The notes beneath the pieces were generated by a model. The model was not told the DNA's origin, did not search any database, and saw only the letters and a program-made list of their open reading frames with translations. This document shows positions 42,556 to 51,280 of a stretch of 64,000 nucleotides of DNA, piece by piece. Within the stretch, counting starts at the first letter, position 1; each line of letters starts with the position of its first letter. Origin of the DNA: Pseudohongiella sp. (GTDB taxonomy: Bacteria; Pseudomonadota; Gammaproteobacteria; Pseudomonadales; Pseudohongiellaceae); contig JAUYSM010000062.1 of the NCBI GenBank assembly GCA_030696315.1, positions 1-64,000 on the forward strand, written 5' to 3'. The position numbers were made by a program, and so were the translations under genes.

Positions 42556-43587
42556 ATGAATAACAGCAATTTCCACAGTTTTGGGCTGGGTCTGGCGACA
42601 CTGGATTCACAAGGCAAAATCATTGAAGCCTATTTTCCTGAGCCAGTTGTCAATCCCGCGCCAGAGATGGTTCTTGCCTTGAGCGCACATTGCGGATACC
42701 AAGCAGGCAATTCTGATATCAAGTTGTCCTCAGCCCAGCGTTCAAGCATTTCAGAGGACCCCGCCATTGCGATGAGTGATTTGCTGCGCGATACATTAAG
42801 AACGACGCATTCAACGGTTGTTGCGATGTTCCTCGCGGAAAACAGTGCTCCTTCAAGTGTTGCTGAAGTGTATCTCAAGCTGCACCTGCTCTCTCACCGA
42901 CTGTGTAAGCCCCATTCACTGAATCTGCAGGGTGCTTTTGGCATACTCAGAAACATTGCATGGACCAATCAGGGCGCGATCGCTGTGGAAGAGCTTTCTG
43001 CCAGACAACTGCAGGCACGTAGCAAAGGTGAAATGCTCGATGTGATGTCCGTTGATAAATTTCCGAAGATGGTTAATTACGTTGTCCCCTCAGGTGTCAG
43101 AATTGCGGACACCGCGCGCGTGAGATTGGGCGCGTATGTGGGTGAAGGCACCACAGTAATGCACGAAGGATTTATCAATTTTAATGCCGGGACTGAAGGT
43201 TCCGCGATGGTGGAGGGACGAATTTCCGCGGGTGTTGTTGTGGGCGAAGGCAGTGATCTTGGCGGAGGTTGCTCAACAATGGGTACCTTGTCAGGCGGTG
43301 GCACGGCCATAATTTCTGTTGGGCGCGATTGCCTGGTAGGCGCCAATGCTGGTATCGGAATCGCACTGGGTGACCGCTGCATCGTTGAAGCTGGTCTCTA
43401 TGTTACGGGTGGCACGATTGTCAGCGTCCTGGATCATGAAGGAAATCTTGTCCAGCACATCAAGGCGCGCGATTTATCTGGACGCAGTGATCTGTTATTC
43501 CGTCGAAACTCGCAAACCGGGGCAGTGGAATGTAAAACCAATAAAACCAGTATTGCACTGAATGAAGAGTTGCACAGTCATAACTGA
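42556..43587 (+). CDS. dapD: Tetrahydrodipicolinate N-succinyltransferase
   Basis: DapD succinylates tetrahydrodipicolinate in lysine and diaminopimelate synthesis. The 343-residue product is the long Pseudomonas type. It has an N-terminal helical domain (1-165) and a left-handed beta-helix of hexapeptide repeats (about 170-290; [32 protein letters not shown]). It is followed 32 bp later by dapE, which acts later in the same pathway. Confidence 0.95.
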   Translation: MNNSNFHSFGLGLATLDSQGKIIEAYFPEPVVNPAPEMVLALSAHCGYQAGNSDIKLSSAQRSSISEDPAIAMSDLLRDTLRTTHSTVVAMFLAENSAPSSVAEVYLKLHLLSHRLCKPHSLNLQGAFGILRNIAWTNQGAIAVEELSARQLQARSKGEMLDVMSVDKFPKMVNYVVPSGVRIADTARVRLGAYVGEGTTVMHEGFINFNAGTEGSAMVEGRISAGVVVGEGSDLGGGCSTMGTLSGGGTAIISVGRDCLVGANAGIGIALGDRCIVEAGLYVTGGTIVSVLDHEGNLVQHIKARDLSGRSDLLFRRNSQTGAVECKTNKTSIALNEELHSHN

Positions 43588-43619
43588 GATCAACCCGCTA
43601 TTGGAGGCAGGCTTTAAAC

Positions 43620-44792
43620 ATGTCACACAAAATTAACACCGAGCAGCTTTCTGCAACGGCAGCACTGGCTGTGCAGATGATGCGTATTCCATCCGTGACG
43701 CCTGACGATAAAGGCTGCAATCAAATCATGATCGATCGCCTGTCTGCTCTCGGATTTAGCGTTGAGGCCATGCGATTTGGTAATGTGAATAATTTTTGGG
43801 CCAGATATGGGCAAAGCGGTCCGGTTCTCTGTTTTGCGGGCCATACCGACGTGGTTCCTTCCGGGCCTGAGGAAAAGTGGTTATCCCCGCCATTTGAACC
43901 TGCGATTCGTGATGCGCATTTGTTTGGTCGTGGCGCGGCTGATATGAAAGGCAGTCTTGCAGCCATGATCACAGCATGTGAAGCCGTCTTGGCCGAAACT
44001 CAGTTGAATGACGATGAGCTGTCGGGCTCGCTGGCATTTCTGATCACAGCTGATGAAGAAGGTGCGGCCATACATGGTACTCGTGAAGTCATCAGCACAC
44101 TCGAACAACGCAATGAAAAGATTACCTGGTGTGTAGTTGGAGAGCCCAGCAGTACCAACAAGCTTGGTGATGTGGTCAAAGTGGGGCGGCGCGGCTCCTT
44201 ACACGGCGTTTTGACTGTTCACGGTGTTCAGGGTCATATTGCTTACCCGCATCTTGCCCGTAATCCCATCCATCAGGCAATGCTGCCATTAAACGAACTG
44301 TGTCAGGAAGTCTGGGATCATGGTAATGATGTGTTTCCACCAACCAGTTTCCAGATTTCCAATATACATGCCGGCACCGGTGTCGATAATGTCATTCCGG
44401 GCACTTTACAAGCGGTATTCAATTTTCGGTTTTCGACAGAGCTTAATGAATCGACCATCAGGCAACGTACAGAAGCCATTCTCGATAAATATGAACTGGA
44501 ATATACCGTGGATTGGAAGTTGTCAGGATTACCCTTTCTGACCCGTAACGAAGATTTGATTAGCGCTGTCCGCGATAGTATTCATGATGTCACTGGCCTT
44601 ACTACCATGCCATCGACGACGGGCGGTACCTCAGATGGTCGCTTTATTGCACCTACCGGTGCGCAAGTTGTTGAGCTTGGTCCGTGTAATGCCAGTATTC
44701 ACAAAATTGATGAAAATGTGCGTTTAACAGACCTTGATCAGCTCAGTCTGATCTATCAGGGCATTATCAGGCGTTTGCTTTTGCCTGCATAA
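43620..44792 (+). CDS. dapE: Succinyl-diaminopimelate desuccinylase
   Basis: DapE removes the succinyl group to give LL-diaminopimelate. The 390-residue di-zinc hydrolase has metal-ligand and catalytic motifs [26 protein letters not shown] and [11 protein letters not shown], and a C-terminal [10 protein letters not shown]. The N-terminus is about 12 residues longer than in E. coli DapE. Its last 37 bases overlap the convergent rsmJ. Confidence 0.95.
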   Translation: MSHKINTEQLSATAALAVQMMRIPSVTPDDKGCNQIMIDRLSALGFSVEAMRFGNVNNFWARYGQSGPVLCFAGHTDVVPSGPEEKWLSPPFEPAIRDAHLFGRGAADMKGSLAAMITACEAVLAETQLNDDELSGSLAFLITADEEGAAIHGTREVISTLEQRNEKITWCVVGEPSSTNKLGDVVKVGRRGSLHGVLTVHGVQGHIAYPHLARNPIHQAMLPLNELCQEVWDHGNDVFPPTSFQISNIHAGTGVDNVIPGTLQAVFNFRFSTELNESTIRQRTEAILDKYELEYTVDWKLSGLPFLTRNEDLISAVRDSIHDVTGLTTMPSTTGGTSDGRFIAPTGAQVVELGPCNASIHKIDENVRLTDLDQLSLIYQGIIRRLLLPA

Positions 44793-45493
44793 ATATCAAA
44801 ACGACTGGTTTTTCCCGTGATTGCAGCAGAGGGTTTTATGTTTTCCAGAGGTAAGGCTCTGGCTGGTCGCTTTACAACAACTTTGTGTGCCAATGACAGT
44901 GCCAGGGGCAACAGATTATGCCCCAAAGCCTCCTCTCCATGCAGTTGTTGTAACAGGTAACGATTTTTTTTCACTCTGGCACTTTTATCACGATCTGGAA
45001 ACATGGGATCAAGATAAATTACGTGTGCTTCTGGAAGCGTCGGTAATACATCCAGACTGCTGCCCGGTGGGCAAAGGTACAATCTGCTTAAAGCTTCGCG
45101 GGTTAGTTTTTGGGCAGTTGTTTCTGGTATCGGAAGTAGAAGTGCTCTTTGTATACCATCTGACAGCACTGCATGGATCAAAGGTGATTGTTCAATCATC
45201 GTCACATGCCAGCCTGCACAGGCCAGAATAAAGGCATCCAGACCAAGGCCTGCAGTCGCGTCTATCAAATGGCTTTCTGGTTTTAAAAGCTGAATTTGCG
45301 AGAAAAGTGGATGCGGTGAAGAAGTGTGTGGTCGTTGTCCCATCGCTTTGACAACAGCTTCTCCTGATAATGCTTTTGAGATTCGATGCTGTATGGCAGG
45401 GTCTGCAAAGTCCACGCAAAGTACACCTGCTTCAGGCTCTGCAGGCAAGCCCAGACAGAGTCGGTCATTGTGACGGAAAAGTTCGGCAGTCAT
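44756..45493 (-). CDS. rsmJ: 16S rRNA (guanine1516-N2)-methyltransferase RsmJ
   Basis: RsmJ methylates G1516 of 16S rRNA. The 245-residue product has an N-terminal domain, the SAM-binding [17 protein letters not shown] and the catalytic [20 protein letters not shown], which is diagnostic for the family. ATG 45493 lies eight bases after AGAGG; an in-frame GTG three codons upstream abuts that site. It overlaps the tail of dapE on the other strand by 37 bases and lies 29 bases downstream of tsaB. Confidence 0.93.
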   Translation of the reverse strand: MTAELFRHNDRLCLGLPAEPEAGVLCVDFADPAIQHRISKALSGEAVVKAMGQRPHTSSPHPLFSQIQLLKPESHLIDATAGLGLDAFILACAGWHVTMIEQSPLIHAVLSDGIQRALLLPIPETTAQKLTREALSRLYLCPPGSSLDVLPTLPEAHVIYLDPMFPDRDKSARVKKNRYLLQQLHGEEALGHNLLPLALSLAHKVVVKRPARALPLENIKPSAAITGKTSRFDIYAGKSKRLIMP

Positions 45494-45522
45494 GCTATCC
45501 ACCTCTGCGCCATCGTCAAACT

Positions 45523-46284
45523 CTATACCGTTTTGTACTGCATGTCGTCGTTCAAATAGACTGGCGTTGCTGCCTCAGGATTTATAGCCAGGCCCTTATA
45601 AAAGCTCTTTATTGCAAGGTCGGCCAGCAACAAAGCATTACATTCGGGGGCAATCAATATTTCATCAAACATCGATTGAAAATCTACCAGCAAATCGTGA
45701 GCCCACCCCTGCCCTGCGCCAATCCAGATTGACGGTATGGGTTGTTCTGCTCTCGATAACATAAAGTCTTTAAATACATTTTTAAGCGATTCTGCGTCGA
45801 GAATCTGATCGCGTTGTTCGGCTATCGGCGTTAAGGCGCTGTCAAATGAATAAACGGCAAAGTAAAACTCGGATTCGCGTGCGTGCACACACACGGTGAT
45901 AAAGATGCGTTGATCCGTATTGTTGTATTCGGATTTTGCCAGACTGTCATACGCCATAATTGCAAGCGACGAGATACAGACAACAGGACAGCTTGTTCCA
46001 AATGCCAGGCCTTGAGTTACTGCTGCACCGATTCGCAGACCGGTAAAAGACCCGGGGCCATTGATCATTGCAATGACATTGATTGACGCCATTGACTGCT
46101 GGTGCTTGTGAAGCAAAGACTGGACTAGTGGTAAAACATCATCAGCATGTTTACGCGGGCGTTTGCTGTAGCACACATCGCGAATAGCAGTTGTTGTCAG
46201 CGCAACTGAGCATTCATCAAAGGCAGTATCTATTGCAAGTACTGCGAGTTGTTGAATGTTTGATGTTGAAGAGGTTTCTGGCAC
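45523..46284 (-). CDS. tsaB: tRNA threonylcarbamoyladenosine synthesis protein TsaB
   Basis: TsaB is the non-catalytic ASKHA-fold partner of TsaD and TsaE in making t6A37 on tRNAs reading ANN codons. The 253-residue product has the N-terminal VLAIDTAFDECSVAL and the conserved INGPGSFTGLRIGAAVTQGLA. It ends near an unusually divergent C-terminal half. GTG 46284 preceded by GGAAAA is taken as the start, giving a 13-residue tail before the ASKHA strand; the true start may lie a few codons downstream. Confidence 0.9.
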   Translation of the reverse strand: MPETSSTSNIQQLAVLAIDTAFDECSVALTTTAIRDVCYSKRPRKHADDVLPLVQSLLHKHQQSMASINVIAMINGPGSFTGLRIGAAVTQGLAFGTSCPVVCISSLAIMAYDSLAKSEYNNTDQRIFITVCVHARESEFYFAVYSFDSALTPIAEQRDQILDAESLKNVFKDFMLSRAEQPIPSIWIGAGQGWAHDLLVDFQSMFDEILIAPECNALLLADLAIKSFYKGLAINPEAATPVYLNDDMQYKTV

Positions 46285-46372
46285 TAAGTTTTCCTATATC
46301 TGTATAGGAATCGGACGTTGGGGAACGAGTTCCTGCCAATGAGAAAAGAGTGGTGATATCAAGCGAGTAAGC

Positions 46373-46418
46373 CTTGCATACATCACATCTGCCAAACGCA
46401 CGATGTGATGTATGCAAG
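46373..46418. repeat. Perfect 17-bp inverted repeat after the histone-like gene
   Basis: CTTGCATACATCACATC (46373-46389) and GATGTGATGTATGCAAG (46402-46418) are exact reverse complements around a 12-base loop. The repeat starts nine bases past the stop codon of the histone-like gene and about 90 bp before tsaB on the same strand. No U-tract follows, so it may be a transcript-end hairpin processed by another route, or an operator. Confidence 0.7.
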
Positions 46419-46426
46419 ATGACAGA

Positions 46427-47593
46427 TCAATCTTGCGTTGGAGCAGGTACTACCGGTGCCGCAGGAGCTGCTGTCGCTGGAACACTGGCTGCAGCAACAG
46501 ATTTCTTCGCGGCGCGTTTGACCGGCGCTTTAGGAGCGGCAGGCTTGGCTGCTGCGGGTGCTTTTTTAGCAACCACAGGTTTAGCTGCTACGGCCTTTTT
46601 GGCCGCGACTGGTTTTTTGGCAGCAACTGGTTTTTTAGCAACTACCGGCTTTTGAGCAGCGGGCGTAGATTTAACAGCAGCTTTTTTTGCAACTGGAGTT
46701 GCTTTGGCTGTTGCTTTAGCTGGTGCTGCTTTTTTGGCAACTGCTTTTACCGGCTTTGCAGGTTTGGCGGAAGCTTTTTTAGCAACAGGCGCAGCAGCTT
46801 TGGCTACTTTGACGACTGCTGGTTTGGAAACTGCTTTAGGTGCCGCTGCGGGCTTGGCAGGTTTGATCTTGGCTTTAGCTTTAGCGATTTTTGCTTTGAG
46901 TGCTGCTTTCTTAGCGGCGGCTTTATCACGCGTTGCTTTCAGTTTGGCTGCAGCTTTAGCTTTGGCAGCTGCTTTTTTTGCAGCTGTTTTTTCGCGAATA
47001 GCCAAGGCTTTTGCGATTGATTTAGCTTTAGCAGCAGCTTTTTTGGCTGAAGCTTTGGCTTTCAAAGCTGCTTTTTTTGCTGCTGCTTTTTCTTTGGTTT
47101 TTTGCTTCTTGATTCTGGCAGCTTCTTTTGCTGCGTCAGCTTTTTTACGTTTTTTCATGAACTGGGCAGCAAACGCTTTTACGGCCTTGTCGAGATCAGC
47201 TTCTGCTTTTGCCGCAATTTGAGCTTTGCGAGCTTCAGCTGCTTGCTTGCGGGCTTCTACAGCCGCCTTGGCTTTTGCAGAATCAGTAATCGATTTAACT
47301 TGGGATTTTGCAGACTTCAGTTTGTCATTGATGGCAGTCAAATTTCCGGCTGCTTTCTTAGCGGCAGTTTCAGCGCTCAGCAATGCTTTTTTACCAGCAG
47401 CTGTAGTGCTTTTTGCTGCTTTAGTAGCTGCGGCTTTGGCTTTTGCTTCTGCTGCTTCCAATTTCTTTTTGCCAGCAGCAAGTTCTTTTTCAACTTTCGC
47501 CAGAGAGGCTTCTGCTTTTGCCAAGGCAGCGTCTTTCAGTTTTTTTACTGCTGACACGGCAGATGTTTTCTTTTTCGCTTTAACTTTGGCCAT
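46427..47593 (-). CDS. Histone H1/AlgP-like Ala/Lys-rich protein
   Basis: This 388-residue protein is built mostly of Ala, Lys, Val and Pro. Residues 1-150 are predicted coiled coil (alternating KKLEAAEAKAKAAATKAAK heptads). Residues 150-245 are AKAKAAAKK-type basic repeats. From 245 on there are degenerate KPAA and AKKPVA units, ending in a short Pro/Ala tail. This resembles P. aeruginosa AlgP and bacterial H1-like proteins, which bind DNA non-specifically. A nucleoid role is inferred from composition. The skewed sequence makes the repeat number likely to vary among strains. GGAGAG precedes the ATG. Confidence 0.85.
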   Translation of the reverse strand: MAKVKAKKKTSAVSAVKKLKDAALAKAEASLAKVEKELAAGKKKLEAAEAKAKAAATKAAKSTTAAGKKALLSAETAAKKAAGNLTAINDKLKSAKSQVKSITDSAKAKAAVEARKQAAEARKAQIAAKAEADLDKAVKAFAAQFMKKRKKADAAKEAARIKKQKTKEKAAAKKAALKAKASAKKAAAKAKSIAKALAIREKTAAKKAAAKAKAAAKLKATRDKAAAKKAALKAKIAKAKAKIKPAKPAAAPKAVSKPAVVKVAKAAAPVAKKASAKPAKPVKAVAKKAAPAKATAKATPVAKKAAVKSTPAAQKPVVAKKPVAAKKPVAAKKAVAAKPVVAKKAPAAAKPAAPKAPVKRAAKKSVAAASVPATAAPAAPVVPAPTQD

Positions 47594-47718
47594 ACAATTA
47601 TCTCTCCATTACTGTGGAAAAAAACCACCATCATCACTGAACGCGAATTAACCCACGTTTGAGCCGCACGATAACACAAAAAAATATGACCATACAGTGA
47701 TATGGATTAAATAAAAGT

Positions 47719-48369
47719 CTATTTGCTAAGTACTTGAGCCAATCGTGATCGAATTTCCTGCACGCTGTCCTGGCCATCGATACTGACTACTTGAACACTC
47801 GCTCCCGATTTTTGGAGAACTTCGTAGAAATTTACCAAGGGTTTTGTCTGTTCGTGATAAACAGCAAGTCGTTTGCGAACGGTTGTTTCTTTGTCGTCAT
47901 CACGCTGAATCAGTGCTTCACCCGTTGCATCATCGATACCTTCGATCATCGGAGGGTTGTGCTTGATATGGTAAATGCGGCCAGAGCCAGGATGAACTCT
48001 GCGACCACTTAAACGATTTACAATTTCTTCATCGTCTACGCGAATTTCAATAACCCGGTCTATATTGATCCCAGCATCGACCATGGCCTGTGCCTGAGGA
48101 ATAGTGCGCGGAAATCCATCCAGTAAAAAACCATTCTCACAATCTGACTGCTTGATACGCTCGCTAACCAGAGCAATAATAATTTCATCAGTCACAAGTC
48201 CCCCACTGCTCATGACTCCGGCGACCAGTTTGCCTAATTCTGTGCCAGCCTTGACGGCTGCGCGCAGCATGTCACCAGTTGAAATCTGCGGGATACCCAA
48301 TTCGGAAGTGATAAATTGTGCCTGAGTTCCTTTACCGGCACCCGGGGCTCCCAATAAGATGATTCGCAT
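47719..48369 (-). CDS. adk: Adenylate kinase
   Basis: Adk interconverts AMP, ADP and ATP. The 216-residue product is the long form with a LID domain. It has the P-loop [11 protein letters not shown] (7-17), the AMP-binding STGDMLR and [11 protein letters not shown], and the LID region [11 protein letters not shown], which lacks the zinc-binding cysteines of Gram-positive enzymes. It lies 33 bases after mazG and is followed by the histone-like gene. Confidence 0.96.
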   Translation of the reverse strand: MRIILLGAPGAGKGTQAQFITSELGIPQISTGDMLRAAVKAGTELGKLVAGVMSSGGLVTDEIIIALVSERIKQSDCENGFLLDGFPRTIPQAQAMVDAGINIDRVIEIRVDDEEIVNRLSGRRVHPGSGRIYHIKHNPPMIEGIDDATGEALIQRDDDKETTVRKRLAVYHEQTKPLVNFYEVLQKSGASVQVVSIDGQDSVQEIRSRLAQVLSK

Positions 48370-48402
48370 ATCTTCTCCAGTCTTCAGTTTTTCAAAAATA
48401 AA

Positions 48403-49236
48403 TTAGTTTTCCAGATGTTTTGCTTCTTGCCACCACTGCTCAAGTACGTCGCTATTGCAGTCGGTCAGCGTTGTATCTTTTTTGGCAGCAGCCTGTTCAA
48501 TAAATTTAAATCGTGATTCAAATCGTTTGTTTGCATCGCGTAAACTTGCATCGGCATCAAGACCCAGATGTCGGGCCAGATTGACGCAGGTAAACAGAAT
48601 GTCGCCCAGTTCATGCTGCTGATCTAGGGTACTGCCTGCTGCGACAGCTTGTTTCAATTCCATTACTTCCTCGTCAAGTTTGGCAATGACACCAGATAAG
48701 TCTGCCCAGTCAAAACCTACTGACGCCGCACGTTTTTGCAACTTCGCCGCCCTGTCTAAGGCTGGCATGGCCGATGCGACATCGTCCAGAACACTGACTT
48801 GTCGTCCCTGTCCTTCACGAATACGCTCCGCATTTTTTATCTTTTCCCAGTTACGCTCTACTTCCTGGGCAGTCAATAAAGTCGGTTGCCCAAAACTGTC
48901 CAGTGTGCCATCCGGAAAAATATGAGGGTGGCGGACTAACAACTTTTTAGTTATCGCGTCGGCGACATCCTTTAAATCAAATAAACCCTGTTCTTGGGCA
49001 ATGCGGGCGTAAAATACCACCTGGAACAGTAAATCCCCAAGTTCATCGCAGATTTTTTCTGGATTTCCTTGTTCTATCGCATCGATTACTTCGTAAACCT
49101 CCTCCAGCGTGTGTCGGGTTAACGAAGTAAGGGTCTGTTTTCTATCCCATGCGCAACCATGTTCTGGATCTCTCAGATTCTCCATCAATGTTACAAGAGC
49201 AGAGATGGCATCCGCCTGTGTCTGGCTGCTTTGCAT
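48403..49236 (-). CDS. mazG: Nucleoside triphosphate pyrophosphohydrolase MazG
   Basis: MazG hydrolyses (d)NTPs to monophosphates, and in E. coli it lowers (p)ppGpp. The 277-residue product has two MazG domains. The N-terminal one has CAWDRKQTLTSLTRHTLEE and the GDLLFQVVFYARI helix; the C-terminal one has LDEEVMELKQA and HELGDILFTCVNLARHLG. The Glu/Asp magnesium ligands are present in both. It begins one base after the relA stop, so the two are coupled, which fits the link with ppGpp. Confidence 0.94.
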   Translation of the reverse strand: MQSSQTQADAISALVTLMENLRDPEHGCAWDRKQTLTSLTRHTLEEVYEVIDAIEQGNPEKICDELGDLLFQVVFYARIAQEQGLFDLKDVADAITKKLLVRHPHIFPDGTLDSFGQPTLLTAQEVERNWEKIKNAERIREGQGRQVSVLDDVASAMPALDRAAKLQKRAASVGFDWADLSGVIAKLDEEVMELKQAVAAGSTLDQQHELGDILFTCVNLARHLGLDADASLRDANKRFESRFKFIEQAAAKKDTTLTDCNSDVLEQWWQEAKHLEN

Positions 49237-49237
49237 A

Positions 49238-51268
49238 TTATTGATCCTCCAGGCGAGTTGCCTCGATCACACTATCCAGATCATTCAGGTGGTCCAGCGC
49301 TCGCGCCAGCCGTGTGAATGAATCAGCTTCTATTTCCAGTTGCATATAGGCGGTTGCAGCCTGTTTGTTGCTGCGAGTATTGATCGCAAGTACATAAATC
49401 CCTTCTGCTGCAAGAATGGCAGAAACGTCACGCAACAGTCCTGCGCGGTCATGAGCAAGAATACCCAGATGAATGCTGCGCGTCTGTTCTCCACTATTTT
49501 CCGAGTGCATCCCTGCAAAAAGATCAGCAGGTACAAGATCTGCACTCAGTAATCTGACGACATCGATGACTTCATCGACGGCAATCGCACCCGTCCCAAC
49601 CGAGACAAACAAGCCGTCAACATTTTTACAACCCAGTTTTTTAGCAATGTCTTCATACGGAATATGGCGGATAGCAAGGCGTTTAAATTCAGTTTCAAGC
49701 CATTCTTTTCCGTATTCGAGATTCTGATCCTTGTCCTGTAATTTAAACCATTGCACCAGTTTGGCGCGCGATCTGGGTGTGTTTGCATACCCCAGATGTG
49801 GTTTGAGCCAATCTCTGACGGGGGAGTTCAACGGGCTGGACAACACCTCTACCCTGTCACCAGTTTTGAGACGATAGTTCAGCGCGACCACTTTATCGTT
49901 CACGCGCGCACCGGAGCAATGGTGCCCGACTTCCGTATGGACGTAGTAGGCAAAATCCAGCGGTGTTGCACCAGCCATCAGATCAACCACGTGCCCCTCA
50001 GGTGTAAACACATATATTCTGTCGTCAGCGCGGGCATCACTGCGCAATTGTTCTGCAAGTCCACCCACCATACCCATTTCGTCGTGCCATGCCAGCACTT
50101 GACGCAACCATTCAATTTTTTCTTCAAAACCATCTTTATAATTTGGATCTACGATGCCTTCCTTGTAACGCCAATGTGCGCAGACCCCCAGTTCAGCGTC
50201 GTCGTCCATTGCATATGTCCGGATCTGAATCTCAAAGACTTTATTATGGGGGCCAATGACAGCGGTATGCAGTGACTGATAGCCATTCTCTTTTGGATTG
50301 GCAATGTAGTCATCAAATTCGTTGGGAATCACGCGCCAGATGTTATGGACTATGCCCAGCGCTGCATAGCAGTCACGTACATCAGGAACCAGTACCCTGA
50401 CGGCTCTTATGTCAAAGATCTGACTGAAATCGAGCTGTTTGCGCTGCATTTTTCGCCAGATACTGTAAATGCTCTTTGCTCGACCATTAATTTCAGCGTC
50501 GATGCCTGCCCGATTAAATTGCCTTCTGAGCTCTTCTGTCACTTCAGTGATGAAGCGCTCCCGGTCAACCCGACGTTCGTCAATCAAACTGGCAATGCGT
50601 TTGTAGTTTTCAGGCTGCAGATATCGGAATGAAAGGTCTTCGAGCTCCCATTTCAGTTGCCCGATACCTAATCGATGCGCCAGCGGCGCATAAATATCAA
50701 ATACTTCCCGGGCAACCCGGCGGCGCTTTTCTTCGTTGGCATTTTTTACAGAGCGTATGGCGCATGTTCGTTCAGCAAGTTTGATCAGCGCAACGCGGAC
50801 ATCATCCACCATGGCAAGCAGCATCTTGCGGACGTTCTCAATCTGATCCTGACTCTGGCCCAGAACACGGGTTTTGCTGGTGTCGGTCTCGTTGATAGCG
50901 GCCATGCGTAACACGCCTTCAAGCAGGCGTGCAATGTTTTCTCCAAACTCGAGTTTGACCTGATCAAGGGAGAGTCTTGATTCACGCACCGGGCGATATA
51001 AAACGGCTACGACAATGGCTTCGCTGTCCAGATGCAGTTGAGCAAGGATCTCGGCCATTTCGAGTCCTGTCCGGTAGCTGCTGATACCAGGTGACCAGGC
51101 ATTGTGGGCTGCGACTGTCTGTTGCTCGACCTGCCAGCTCAGGTCGCAGGCTTTGCGCAATTCGTCGTGCTTCGATAGTCCTACATAGGTTTCAAGACGG
51201 TTCAGCCATTGTTCGAAGTTGACGCTGCCATCGGGATTAAACGAGTATTCTTCGCGAACCTGAACCAT
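49238..51268 (-). CDS. relA: RelA-type (p)ppGpp synthetase lacking the zinc-finger domain
   Basis: RelA makes (p)ppGpp on ribosomes stalled with uncharged tRNA. The 676-residue product has a degenerate HD domain (VLYRPVRES replaces the catalytic HD, so no hydrolase), the synthetase domain with YQSLHTAVIGP and DDDAELGVCAHWRYKEG (about 240-380), the TGS domain (about 415-478), a helical domain (about 480-570) and a C-terminal ACT/RRM domain (598-676). The conserved-cysteine/zinc-finger domain normally lying between the last two is missing; only about 25 linker residues remain and no CC motif is seen. E. coli RelA has 744 residues. mazG follows by one base. Confidence 0.93.
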   Translation of the reverse strand: MVQVREEYSFNPDGSVNFEQWLNRLETYVGLSKHDELRKACDLSWQVEQQTVAAHNAWSPGISSYRTGLEMAEILAQLHLDSEAIVVAVLYRPVRESRLSLDQVKLEFGENIARLLEGVLRMAAINETDTSKTRVLGQSQDQIENVRKMLLAMVDDVRVALIKLAERTCAIRSVKNANEEKRRRVAREVFDIYAPLAHRLGIGQLKWELEDLSFRYLQPENYKRIASLIDERRVDRERFITEVTEELRRQFNRAGIDAEINGRAKSIYSIWRKMQRKQLDFSQIFDIRAVRVLVPDVRDCYAALGIVHNIWRVIPNEFDDYIANPKENGYQSLHTAVIGPHNKVFEIQIRTYAMDDDAELGVCAHWRYKEGIVDPNYKDGFEEKIEWLRQVLAWHDEMGMVGGLAEQLRSDARADDRIYVFTPEGHVVDLMAGATPLDFAYYVHTEVGHHCSGARVNDKVVALNYRLKTGDRVEVLSSPLNSPVRDWLKPHLGYANTPRSRAKLVQWFKLQDKDQNLEYGKEWLETEFKRLAIRHIPYEDIAKKLGCKNVDGLFVSVGTGAIAVDEVIDVVRLLSADLVPADLFAGMHSENSGEQTRSIHLGILAHDRAGLLRDVSAILAAEGIYVLAINTRSNKQAATAYMQLEIEADSFTRLARALDHLNDLDSVIEATRLEDQ

Positions 51269-51280
51269 AAAAATTCCTGA

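Noticed and set aside
46412-47222. Long reading frames opposite the histone-like gene (202 and 172 codons)
   Set aside because: They are mirror images of an Ala/Lys-rich gene, giving Cys/Phe/Arg-rich or Ala/Leu/Phe-rich translations; the skewed codons keep other frames free of stops.
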